DNA of 36,982 nucleotides. It comes from Treponemataceae bacterium (GTDB taxonomy: Bacteria > Spirochaetota > Spirochaetia > Treponematales > Treponemataceae). Shown here piece by piece: positions 18,069 through 25,441 of the stretch. The first letter of the stretch is position 1. Each line of letters begins with the position of its first letter. A program made the position numbers and the translations under genes. Where the stretch lies: NCBI GenBank assembly GCA_024402495.1, contig JAKSTR010000002.1, forward strand, positions 80,708 to 117,689. The letters are read 5' to 3'. Below the pieces are notes generated by a model. The model was not told the DNA's origin and did not search any database. It saw only the letters and a list, made by a program, of their open reading frames with translations.

Positions 18069-19298
18069 ATGACATTTTATGAAGAACTTCAGTGGCGCGG
18101 CTTGATTAAAGATGTAGCCGGCGACGACATTGCAGACAAACTGAACAATGAAAAGATTACTTTTTATTGGGGCACCGACCCAACTGCTGACAGCCTTCAT
18201 TTGGGCCATTATTCTTCGCTTGTTACTGCAAAACGTTTTGCAAAAGCTGGTCACCACCCGATTTTGCTTGTTGGCGGTTCTACCGGCTTGATTGGCGACC
18301 CGCGCCCAACTGCCGAACGCGAAATTATGGCAAAAGACCGCCTTGCAAAAAACATGGAAGGCATCCGCGCTCAGGTTGACCGCATTTTTGAAGGCAAGGC
18401 AGAAATTGTAAACAACTACGACTGGACAAAAGACTATACATTTCTGGAATTTTTGCGCGACATTGGTAAATACATCAACGTAAGCTATATGCTTAACAAA
18501 GATATTATTGCCCGCCGTCTTGAAAGCGGCATTACTTTTGCAGAATTTTCTTACACTTTGCTGCAGGGCTATGACTTTTTGCATTTGTACCGCACCAAAA
18601 ACTGTATTTTGCAGGCAGAAGGCGCAGACCAGTGGGGCAATATTACCACCGGTCTTGAACTTATCCGCAAAATTGAAGGCAAGGAAGCCTATGGCTTTAC
18701 CATGCCGCTGGTTCTGGACAAATACGGCAACAAGTTTGGTAAAAGCGCCGGTAACGCACTCTGGCTTGACATTAATAAAACTTCCAGCTACGAACTTTAC
18801 CAGTACCTTATCAACGTTGACGATTCCATGGTTATTGATTATCTCAAGATTTTCACTTTCCTTACGCCGGAAGAAATTATGGAATTTGATGCCAAAAACA
18901 AGGAACACCCGGAACTGCGCGAAGCCCATAAGGCGCTTGCCCACGAAATTATTAAAGATTTGCACGGTGAAGCGGAATTTGAAAAAGCTGTAGCAATCAG
19001 TCAGGCGCTTTTTAGCGGCAACATTAAAGGCTTAAGCCTGAAAGACATTGAACTTGGTTTTAAAGACGTGCCAACCGTAGAAATTAAAGAAGGCGCCGCT
19101 TTAATTGAAGTTCTTGCCGAAAACAAAATCGTTTCAAGCAAGCGCGAAGCCCGCGAATTTTTAAGCGCCGGTTCTATCACCTTGAACGGTGAAAAAGTTA
19201 GCGACGAAAACCTGCCTTTAACAAAAGATTTGGCAATTGAAGGCAAAATCATCGTTCTTCGCCGCGGAAAGAAAAAGAATTATCTGCTTAAATTCTAA
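18069..19298 (+). CDS. tyrS: Tyrosyl-tRNA synthetase
   Basis: A 409-residue class I aminoacyl-tRNA synthetase that charges tRNA-Tyr in the cytoplasm. The HIGH motif appears as HLGH (residues 44-47) and the KMSKS loop as KFGKS (222-226), with the TyrRS signature GADQWGNITTGLELIRK between them. The C-terminal about 60 residues form an S4-like RNA-binding domain (SKREAREFLSAGSITLNGEK). AGGAGA precedes the ATG. Length is normal. The gene is monocistronic, faces perR tail to tail, and shares composite hairpin C with it as a likely bidirectional terminator. Confidence 0.97.
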   Translation: MTFYEELQWRGLIKDVAGDDIADKLNNEKITFYWGTDPTADSLHLGHYSSLVTAKRFAKAGHHPILLVGGSTGLIGDPRPTAEREIMAKDRLAKNMEGIRAQVDRIFEGKAEIVNNYDWTKDYTFLEFLRDIGKYINVSYMLNKDIIARRLESGITFAEFSYTLLQGYDFLHLYRTKNCILQAEGADQWGNITTGLELIRKIEGKEAYGFTMPLVLDKYGNKFGKSAGNALWLDINKTSSYELYQYLINVDDSMVIDYLKIFTFLTPEEIMEFDAKNKEHPELREAHKALAHEIIKDLHGEAEFEKAVAISQALFSGNIKGLSLKDIELGFKDVPTVEIKEGAALIEVLAENKIVSSKREAREFLSAGSITLNGEKVSDENLPLTKDLAIEGKIIVLRRGKKKNYLLKF

Positions 19299-19365
19299 TC
19301 ATTCGTTTTTCGTTCACGTTTGGCAAAAAAAGCAAAACGAAAAATTGAATAATTTTATAAATGTT

Positions 19366-19464
19366 AAAAAGCAGCCGTAGGTAACCTTCTGGTATGAAAA
19401 AAATACGCAGTGCAAAGCACAAGTCTTTTTTCATACCAGAAGACTGCCGACAGGCTGCTTTTTT
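19366..19464. repeat. Composite hairpin C (core subtype I), between convergent tyrS and perR
   Basis: AAAAAGCAGCC and GGCTGCTTTTTT form the outer arms. The middle stem TTCTGGTATGAAAAAA pairs perfectly with TTTTTTCATACCAGAA. The core at 19396-19432 contains TACGCAGTGC, AAA and GCACAAGTC, and matches the reverse of element A. Its position and flanking A and T runs suit a bidirectional terminator. Confidence 0.8.
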
Positions 19465-19506
19465 ATAATTTGCATAAACTTTTACATTTATCTTTTATAT
19501 TTATTT

Positions 19507-19944
19507 TCAGTTCTGTACTTCTGTTTTGGTCTGGCAGCTTTTGCAAAGCCCCCAGATATTTGTCTGTATTTTTTCCATAAAAAAGCCTTCGGGCAGAATA
19601 TCTTCGTTCGGGCTGAAATCTGTATAAACGTCAAAAATCTCGCCGCATTTCCGGCATTTAAAATGAATATGATTCGCTGTGTCCGCGTCAAAGCGCAGAA
19701 TGCCGTCTTCTATTGTCAGGGTTTGTACCAGACCGCAGTCTACAAACTGTTTAAGCGTATTGTAAACTGTTGTGCGCGACAGCGTTGGTATGGTTGGCGC
19801 AAGTGCGGCGTAAATGTCATCGGCGGTGGGGTGAATATGGTTTTCAATTATAAACTGGTAAATTGCAAGGCGCTGCACCGAAGGGCGAATATTAAAAGCC
19901 TGCAATTTTTCGGATAAATTGGGAATTGTGTTCTGATTCTGCAT
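19507..19944 (-). CDS. perR: Peroxide-responsive Fur-family repressor PerR
   Basis: A 145-residue Fur-family repressor. The start at 19944 is chosen because AAAGGTG precedes that ATG; the frame runs 20 codons further upstream without a site. An N-terminal winged helix (about 1-85) is followed by the metal-binding domain. Regulatory metal ligands line up one residue off the Bacillus subtilis PerR numbering: His38, Asp86, His92, His94 and Asp105; the Asp in EIFDV, rather than Glu, favours PerR over Fur. Structural zinc is held by Cys97/Cys100 (CRKC) and Cys134/Cys137 (CKSC). The gene lies 93 bp behind reverse rubrerythrin, whose promoter has a PerR-like box, so it probably controls its own operon. 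Confidence 0.92.
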   Translation of the reverse strand: MQNQNTIPNLSEKLQAFNIRPSVQRLAIYQFIIENHIHPTADDIYAALAPTIPTLSRTTVYNTLKQFVDCGLVQTLTIEDGILRFDADTANHIHFKCRKCGEIFDVYTDFSPNEDILPEGFFMEKIQTNIWGLCKSCQTKTEVQN

Positions 19945-19992
19945 ATATTCACCTTTTGAATGTTTGGATTTTGCCAGCTGAATTAAAAATTT

Positions 19993-20023
19993 AAAAAGCC
20001 GCAAGTTTTACCAGCGGCTTTTT
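19993..20023 (-). terminator. Terminator or attenuator between rubrerythrin and perR
   Basis: AAAAAGCCGC pairs with GCGGCTTTTT around an 11-nt loop; T-rich on both strands. On the minus strand it lies between the rubrerythrin stop and the perR start, so it may lower read-through into perR. Confidence 0.8.
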
Positions 20024-20037
20024 CCGGCAAACGTGTT

Positions 20038-20625
20038 TTATTTGAAATATCTTTCCAGCAAACCTTTAAGCGCTTTTCCGTGGCGTGCTTCGTCGCGTGC
20101 CATTTCGTGCACGGTGTCGTGAATTGCGTCCAGACCGTTATCTTTTGCGCGTTTAGCAAGTTCAAACTTGCCGTTTGTTGCGCCGAATTCGCAGGCAACG
20201 CGCCATGCAAGATTTTTCTTCGTGCTGTCTGTCATGTTCGGTTCAAGTTCTGCGCCCAAAAGTTCTGCAAATTTTGCCGCGTGTTCGGCTTCTTCGTAAG
20301 CGGCTTTTTCCCAGTAAAGACCAATTTCCGGATATCCTTCCCGGTGGGCAATGCGTGCCATGCACAAATACATTCCAACTTCCGAACATTCGCCGTTAAA
20401 GTTTGCTTTCAGCTGTTCCAGAATATATGCTTTGTCCGCTTCGCTTACATTCCCGTTATTTTTTACGGTTTTGCCGTAAACACCGTATTCGTGTTCTGCG
20501 GCAAGAGCCATGTCTTCAGTTTTTTCCTTGAACATTTTAGCCGGTGCCTTGCACTGCGGGCATTTTTCCGGTGCTTCATCGCCAGTGTGAACATAGCCGC
20601 AAACGCTGCAAACCCATTCCTTCAT
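20038..20625 (-). CDS. Reverse rubrerythrin (N-terminal rubredoxin, C-terminal diiron domain)
   Basis: A 195-residue cytoplasmic peroxidase-type protein of anaerobes that reduces hydrogen peroxide with electrons passed through its rubredoxin iron. The rubredoxin domain is at the N-terminus, with Cys6, Cys9, Cys22 and Cys25 (CSVC and CPQC), and the four-helix ferritin-like diiron domain follows with [23 protein letters not shown] and [13 protein letters not shown], giving the Glu and ExxH ligands. This order is the reverse of classical rubrerythrin. GGAGG precedes the ATG. A consensus promoter and a PerR-type dyad lie directly upstream and perR follows downstream, so peroxide induction is the likely regulation. 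Confidence 0.94.
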   Translation of the reverse strand: MKEWVCSVCGYVHTGDEAPEKCPQCKAPAKMFKEKTEDMALAAEHEYGVYGKTVKNNGNVSEADKAYILEQLKANFNGECSEVGMYLCMARIAHREGYPEIGLYWEKAAYEEAEHAAKFAELLGAELEPNMTDSTKKNLAWRVACEFGATNGKFELAKRAKDNGLDAIHDTVHEMARDEARHGKALKGLLERYFK

Positions 20626-20650
20626 TGTGTGCCTCCGTAGAATTTAATGG

Positions 20651-20681
20651 TTATAAAATTGTAATTAGTACAATTTTATAA
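20651..20681. promoter_or_regulatory. PerR-type operator, 13-bp perfect inverted repeat
   Basis: TTATAAAATTGTA (20651-20663), spacer ATTAG, and its exact complement TACAATTTTATAA (20669-20681). The centre matches the 15-bp PerR consensus TTATAATnATTATAA at most positions. It overlaps the -10 box and the expected transcription start of the rubrerythrin gene. A second dyad, ATAAAACAAGTTTTAT (20681-20696), abuts it inside the promoter spacer. Confidence 0.85.
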
Positions 20682-20706
20682 TAAAACAAGTTTTATAATC
20701 TGTCAA
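20678..20706 (-). promoter_or_regulatory. Sigma-70-type promoter of the rubrerythrin gene
   Basis: On the minus strand: TTGACA (20706-20701), 17-bp spacer, TATTAT (20683-20678). This is a near-consensus promoter firing toward the rubrerythrin start at 20625. Confidence 0.85.
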
Positions 20707-20767
20707 TCAATCAAAATGAAAGTGCAGCATTGAAAAAAAACATGCGATGGGCTAAAATTGAAAAACT

Positions 20768-20784
20768 CTTCTATATAATAGAAG
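20768..20784 (+). promoter_or_regulatory. thrS -10 region inside a dyad
   Basis: TATAAT (20774-20779) lies within the inverted repeat CTTCTAT-ATA-ATAGAAG. The same TATAATAGAAGAAA string occurs before the cyclase operon. No clear -35 box was seen. Confidence 0.5.
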
Positions 20785-20798
20785 AAAATCACGATTTC

Positions 20799-20815
20799 CG
20801 CAGGTTGTATCTGCG
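20799..20815 (+). promoter_or_regulatory. tRNA-Thr anticodon-arm mimic in the thrS leader
   Basis: The mRNA would read CGCAG-GUUGUAU-CUGCG: a perfect 5-bp stem and a 7-nt loop. At tRNA positions 33-37 the loop gives U, UGU and A, the anticodon triplet of tRNA-Thr(UGU). The hairpin ends 4 nt before the Shine-Dalgarno AAAGGAAG and 17 nt before the ATG. Escherichia coli thrS is known to be repressed by ThrRS binding such an arm in its leader; use here is inference. Confidence 0.7.
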
Positions 20816-20832
20816 AGTCAAAGGAAGCTATT

Positions 20833-22581
20833 ATGGCAGTAAAAAATGAAAAACTTGAGATTGTACGCCACAGTACAGCTCACGTTATGGCACAAGCAGT
20901 GTTAAAACTTTTTCCTGGGGCAAAAGTTGCTATTGGACCGGCAATTGACAACGGTTTTTATTACGACTTTGATTTGCCACGCCCTATAAAAGAAGAAGAT
21001 TTGGGCGAAATTGAAAAAGAAATGCGCCGCATCGTAAGCGGCAATCACGATTTTGTTCGCACTGAAGTAACAAAAGAACAGGCTCTTGCCCAGTTTGCAG
21101 ACCAGCCGTACAAAATTGAGCTGATTAAAGATTTACCGGACGACGCAACAATTACCACTTACAAACAGGACACATATATTGATCTTTGCCGCGGCCCGCA
21201 CGTAGCAAACACAAAAGAAATTAATCCGCAGGCTTTTAAATTGATGAAAGTTGCCGGCGCATACTGGCGCGGCGATGTTACACGCCCTATGCTTACACGC
21301 ATTTACGGTACTGCATGGGAAAAACCAAACGATTTGAAAGATTACCTCAACATGCTTGCAGAAGCAGAAAAACGCGACCACCGCAAAATCGGAAAAGATT
21401 TGGATTTGTTCCACATCGACGACGAAAACCCGGGCGAAATTTTCTGGCACCCGAACGGATGGACAGTTTATTCAATTATTAAAGACTACGTTCGCGACAA
21501 AATCCGCAAAGACGGCTATGTTGAAGTTAATACACCTTTCGTTATGCCGCGCAGCTTGTGGGAACGCAGCGGACACTGGGCAAAATATCAGGAAAATATG
21601 TTCATTACCGAAAGTGAAAAACGCACTTTTGCATTGAAGCCAATGAACTGCCCTGGTCACGTAGAAATCTTTAAAAACCGCCTGCGGTCTTACAAAGATT
21701 TGCCGCTGCGTATTGCCGAATTCGGCAGCTGTACTCGCAACGAAGCCAGCGGCGCACTGCACGGAATTATGCGCGTGCGCGGTTTTGTTCAGGACGATGC
21801 CCATATTTTCTGTACGGAAGAACAGATTCCGGACGAAGTTGCAAAATTCTGCGCATTGCTGAAAGACATGTACAAAGATTTTGGTTTTGAAGACGACAAA
21901 ATTGTTGTTAAGTTTTCTACCCGCCCGGAAAAACGCGTTGGTACAGACGAAGACTGGGACAGAGCAGAAGGCGCACTTGCAGATGCCTGTAAAAAAGCCG
22001 GTCTGGAATACGAAATTCAGCCGGGCGAAGGCGCTTTTTATGGTCCAAAACTTGAATTTACTTTGATTGACGCATTAGGCCGCCCGTGGCAGTGCGGTAC
22101 AATTCAGGTAGACTACCAGCTGCCAAGCGCAGAACGCCTCAATGCCGAATATATCGGTTCTGACAACGCAAAGCACCACCCGGTAATGCTTCACCGCGCC
22201 GTTTTGGGTTCTTTGGAACGCTTTATCGGTATTCTTATTGAAAACTTTGCAGGTGCTTTGCCGGCATGGCTTTGCTTCCAGCAGGTTGCAATGATTCCGG
22301 TTGCCCCGGCTTTTAACGATTACGCCGAAGAAATCATGAACAAGCTTAAAGACGCAGGTTTCCGCGCCGAAGCTGACCTTGGTTCTGACAACATGAAAGG
22401 AAAAATCAAGGCTGCACAGTTGCAGAAAATTCCTTACATGCTGGTTGTCGGCGAAAAAGAAAAGGCAGAAGGCAATGTAGCCGTTCGTTTCCGCGACGGC
22501 AGACCGCAGCAGATTATGAAAGTAGACGAATTTATTGCCTACATTCAGGACAAAGTAAATACCCGTTTTGTTGGTATTTAA
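20833..22581 (+). CDS. thrS: Threonyl-tRNA synthetase lacking the TGS domain
   Basis: A 582-residue class II synthetase that charges tRNA-Thr. The protein opens directly with the editing (N2) domain: His13 and His17 in HSTAHVMAQ, and Cys119/His123 in LCRGPHV, the residues that clear Ser-tRNA-Thr. The N-terminal TGS (N1) domain of the about 640-residue standard enzyme is absent; AAAGGAAG before the ATG supports this start, and the region upstream is a leader. The catalytic core shows the zinc-site Cys in MNCPGH, motif 2 ([20 protein letters not shown]) and motif 3 ([14 protein letters not shown]), followed by the anticodon-binding domain. A terminator follows. The leader carries an anticodon-arm mimic, suggesting autogenous control. 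Confidence 0.97.
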   Translation: MAVKNEKLEIVRHSTAHVMAQAVLKLFPGAKVAIGPAIDNGFYYDFDLPRPIKEEDLGEIEKEMRRIVSGNHDFVRTEVTKEQALAQFADQPYKIELIKDLPDDATITTYKQDTYIDLCRGPHVANTKEINPQAFKLMKVAGAYWRGDVTRPMLTRIYGTAWEKPNDLKDYLNMLAEAEKRDHRKIGKDLDLFHIDDENPGEIFWHPNGWTVYSIIKDYVRDKIRKDGYVEVNTPFVMPRSLWERSGHWAKYQENMFITESEKRTFALKPMNCPGHVEIFKNRLRSYKDLPLRIAEFGSCTRNEASGALHGIMRVRGFVQDDAHIFCTEEQIPDEVAKFCALLKDMYKDFGFEDDKIVVKFSTRPEKRVGTDEDWDRAEGALADACKKAGLEYEIQPGEGAFYGPKLEFTLIDALGRPWQCGTIQVDYQLPSAERLNAEYIGSDNAKHHPVMLHRAVLGSLERFIGILIENFAGALPAWLCFQQVAMIPVAPAFNDYAEEIMNKLKDAGFRAEADLGSDNMKGKIKAAQLQKIPYMLVVGEKEKAEGNVAVRFRDGRPQQIMKVDEFIAYIQDKVNTRFVGI

Positions 22582-22603
22582 TTGCTGAATAATTGAAGAA
22601 AGT

Positions 22604-22650
22604 AAAGGCTGCCTTTGTTAAAGTGAAAACTTAACAGAGGCAGCCTTTTT
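22604..22650 (+). terminator. Intrinsic terminator of thrS
   Basis: AAAGGCTGCCTTTGTTAA (22604-22621) pairs with TTAACAGAGGCAGCCTTT (one bulge or mismatch) before a T run. Its GGCTGCC arm resembles the outer arms of the composite hairpins, but it has no conserved core. Confidence 0.9.
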
Positions 22651-22831
22651 GTTTTCCGCAATGCAGCGTCTTGGGAACGCACCGGCTGCGGCGAATGTTT
22701 GCGGAATATTGAAAAAACGTTGCATAATCTGCGGCTTTTAAGGTTTTTGCAATACCGAAAATTACTAAAAACTCTAATATCTTTAATCTTTCTATATAAA
22801 ATTTAACAATTGTGTGATAAACTGTTAACCT

Positions 22832-24775
22832 ATGAATTTTTTCTTTTTTAAAAGCAGAAAAATGAACGATTCTTTTAGCGGCAAAAAATGCCCGAAAAAT
22901 GTAAAAATATTCGCTTTTTGTTTAGCACTTTCTGCAGCCTGCAACTTTTTCACCTTTGCAGAACAAACCCCGGCATTGCAGCCTGCCGCCAGACAGGCAG
23001 ATTTTATATTCATGCACGATGTTCACGATTTTTTAGACCGCCTTGCCCAGGCAAAACTGATAATCGATGAACAGTTCAAAAAAAATCCGCAAACCTTCGT
23101 ACTGGATGCCGGCGATTTTTCGATGGGCACCTTGTACCAGACTTCTTTTGCACAGTACGCGCCGGAATTACGCATTCTGGGCGCAATCGGCGTAGAAGCC
23201 ACCACGTTTGGCAACCACGAATTTGATTACGGCATAGAAACTCTGGCGCAAATGTTTGAAACGGCACAGAATGCCAGAAAACAGGGCGAAAAATTGCCTG
23301 CCTTTACAATAGCAAACCTTGACTATGCTTCTTCCAAAAGCGAAAGTGCAGGGCTTTTTGGCGCAATGCAGAATTATGGCGTTGAAGAATATTTTGTGCT
23401 GAACCACGGCGACATAAAAATTGCCGTTTTCGGCATAAACGGCAAAGATTCGCTGTTTTACACCTATGCGCCGGAACTTGCGTGGCTTGACCAGATTGAA
23501 AGCGCAAAAAAAACCGTTGCCCGCATAAAGCAGAACGAAAAAGTTGACATGATTGTGTGCCTTTCACATTCCGGCACAAACCCAAACGCTTCAAAATCGG
23601 AAGACCAGATACTTGCCAGAAACGTGCCCGAAATAGACCTGATTGTAAGCGGCCATACCCATACGGTTTTGCAGAAACCGATAATTCAGGGTGAAACCGC
23701 AATAGTTTCCTGCGGCGCGTATTCGCAGAATTTGGGCACAGTCAGCCTTTCGCAAAAAGAAAACGGGCGCTGGCAGGTAAAAAAATACGAACTTGTACCC
23801 GTTACCGATAATCTTCCAAAAGACCCCAAAATAAAGGAAATGCTGGACGGTTTTGCCAGAAACATAGACGAAAACGTTTTAAATCAGTTCGGCTGGGAAA
23901 TGAACCAGATAATTGCCCTTAACAGCTACAACGTGGATTTTTATCACGAAGTTGGCTATCTGATGGCAGATTCAATGAAAAAATCGGTAGAAAGCTTGCA
24001 GATACCGCCCAAAGACCAGTCAAAAGCCGACGATTTGGGCTACGGCTATCCGGTGGACGTGGTTATCGTTCCTTCCGGCGTGGTGCGCGACAGTTTTCGC
24101 CCCGGCGTTGTTACCGTAAAAGATGTTTTCAATTCTTATTCGCTGGGCATGGGCAGCGACGGCTTGCCCGGCTATCCGCTGATAAGCGTATGGCTTACCG
24201 GCAAAGATTTGCGCGCCGCAGCCGAAGTTGACGCAACGGTTTCCAAAATACTGGATTCCTGCCGGCTTTTCACTTACGGGCTGGCTTACGAAAAAAATTC
24301 GCGCCGCCTGATTTTTGACAAAGTTACCAGCGTATGGCTGGTTGATGCCGCCGGCGAAAAAACGGCAATTGAAGATAAAAAACTTTACCGCGTTATAACG
24401 GACCTTTGCACCGGCGAAATGCTTAGCGATGTTTTAAAAACTTCTTACGGCTTAATTTCCATTGTGCCGCGGAATGCAAAGGGCGAAGCGCTGAAAAACC
24501 TGAACGAAAATATAATTTATACCGGGCGCGGCGAGCTGAAAGGCTGGGAAGCGATTGCCGCAGATCTGGAAAAGCGCGGAACAGTCGGCGATTATTCCAA
24601 TGCCGAAGCCGCCGCAATAATAGAAAAACCGTCGGTAAATCCGGTGAACTTTTTTGCCCGGCCTTCAAAGGCGGCGATGCTTATTTATGGCGCAGTAATT
24701 GTTCTGCTTGCCCTTATTGCACTTGCAGTGCTTGCCGTTTGCAGAATTATTAAAAAACACCGCCAGTTAAAATAA
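22832..24775 (+). CDS. Membrane-anchored 5'-nucleotidase-like metallophosphoesterase
   Basis: A 647-residue relative of UshA with a signal peptide (hydrophobic stretch about 25-42, ending TFAEQ) and a C-terminal transmembrane helix (about 617-640, MLIYGAVIVLLALIALAVLA) followed by a basic tail, so the enzyme should face the periplasm. Metal motifs are MHDVHDFL (replacing the usual HTNDxHG but keeping Asp and His), VLDAGDFSMG, FGNHEFDYG, CLSHSG and SGHTHT. In the C-terminal domain the usual NGGxIR is replaced by PSGVVRDSF. No Shine-Dalgarno precedes the ATG at 22832, and an in-frame ATG at 22862 is an alternative. The variations suggest a substrate different from that of the lipoprotein nucleotidase at 1840-3444. 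A tandem dyad array begins at its stop codon. Confidence 0.87.
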   Translation: MNFFFFKSRKMNDSFSGKKCPKNVKIFAFCLALSAACNFFTFAEQTPALQPAARQADFIFMHDVHDFLDRLAQAKLIIDEQFKKNPQTFVLDAGDFSMGTLYQTSFAQYAPELRILGAIGVEATTFGNHEFDYGIETLAQMFETAQNARKQGEKLPAFTIANLDYASSKSESAGLFGAMQNYGVEEYFVLNHGDIKIAVFGINGKDSLFYTYAPELAWLDQIESAKKTVARIKQNEKVDMIVCLSHSGTNPNASKSEDQILARNVPEIDLIVSGHTHTVLQKPIIQGETAIVSCGAYSQNLGTVSLSQKENGRWQVKKYELVPVTDNLPKDPKIKEMLDGFARNIDENVLNQFGWEMNQIIALNSYNVDFYHEVGYLMADSMKKSVESLQIPPKDQSKADDLGYGYPVDVVIVPSGVVRDSFRPGVVTVKDVFNSYSLGMGSDGLPGYPLISVWLTGKDLRAAAEVDATVSKILDSCRLFTYGLAYEKNSRRLIFDKVTSVWLVDAAGEKTAIEDKKLYRVITDLCTGEMLSDVLKTSYGLISIVPRNAKGEALKNLNENIIYTGRGELKGWEAIAADLEKRGTVGDYSNAEAAAIIEKPSVNPVNFFARPSKAAMLIYGAVIVLLALIALAVLAVCRIIKKHRQLK

Positions 24776-24777
24776 TA

Positions 24778-25068
24778 TTTGTTAATTGCGAAAAAGTTTT
24801 TGGTCGTTATTAACATTTGTTAATGCCGCCAAAAACTTTTTATGCTATTAACATTTGTTAATGCCGCCAAAAACTTTTTATGCCATTAACATTTGTTAAT
24901 AACGCAAAAAGACATCTTTTTTACCAATTCACAAATGTTAACGCCTCAAAAAGAATTCTTTTTTATCAATTAACAAATGTTAATAGCCCAAAAAGAACAC
25001 TTTTTTACCAATTCACAAATGTTAATGGCACAAAAAGAATTCTTTTTTATGAATTAACATTTGTTAAT
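24778..25068. repeat. Tandem array 2: eight dyads at 38-42 bp spacing
   Basis: Units centred on ATTAACAAATGTTAAT or ATTAACATTTGTTAAT. The first is a half-site at 24778-24786; full dyads start at 24809, 24847, 24885, 24927, 24969, 25011 and 25053. Spacings are 38 bp for the first three intervals and 42 bp for the last four. Between dyads lie A/T tracts such as AAAAACTTTTT or the palindrome AAAAAGAATTCTTTTT. The array begins at the nucleotidase stop codon. A plus-strand frame of 83 codons crosses it as a 14-residue repeat only because 42 is divisible by 3; it is not called as a gene. Confidence 0.9.
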
Positions 25069-25441
25069 GCCCCAAAAAGACATTTTTTTATAAAAAACAC
25101 TTGCACAAACTGCGCTATTGCCTGCTATTAGCCTTTGCCAACTTAGCTTTACAAATTTCAACATAAAAAAAGAAACAAAAGAATATTTAACAATGAATAA
25201 AGAGGCGGCCTTGCGGCAAGCCCTGCCATGAAAAAAATCGTCACGACCGAAGGGCGAACGCTTTTTTCATGGAGGGATTACCGCAAGGCTGCTTTTACAC
25301 ATTCATTAAACATTATTTTATTTCGATGATTATTTTTACCATTCAATTTTGCAACCCAAAAACACAGCACCATAAAAAAACTGTTATAAAATAGTACAAA
25401 TTTGAAAAAATATAGAATTTTACGTTTTTTTGGCGTAAAGT
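25069..25441. other. Non-coding region between array 2 and the ABC exporter
   Basis: AT-rich. It holds composite hairpin D (25201-25295), then a promoter-like AT-rich stretch and a small hairpin TTTACG/CGTAAA (25419-25439) directly before the exporter start. No gene seen. Confidence 0.7.
25201..25295. repeat. Composite hairpin D (core subtype II)
   Basis: Outer arms GGCCTTGCGG and CCGCAAGGCT, middle stem CCATGAAAAAA against TTTTTTCATGG. The core at 25230-25268 has TCGTCACGACC, GAA, GGGCG and AACGC between A and T runs, matching element B apart from the insert in B. Confidence 0.75.

Noticed and set aside
24778-25068. CRISPR array in the second tandem region
   Set aside because: Same reason: near-identical inter-dyad tracts, no unique spacers and no cas genes.
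24880-25131. 83-codon plus-strand gene with a 14-residue repeat
   Set aside because: The frame stays open only because the 42-bp repeat is a multiple of three; no ribosome binding site, and the peptide mirrors the DNA dyads.
25229-25330. Small protein starting MKKIVTTEGRTLF inside composite hairpin D
   Set aside because: It starts in the conserved hairpin core and the equivalent copy B has no start codon or conserved frame.
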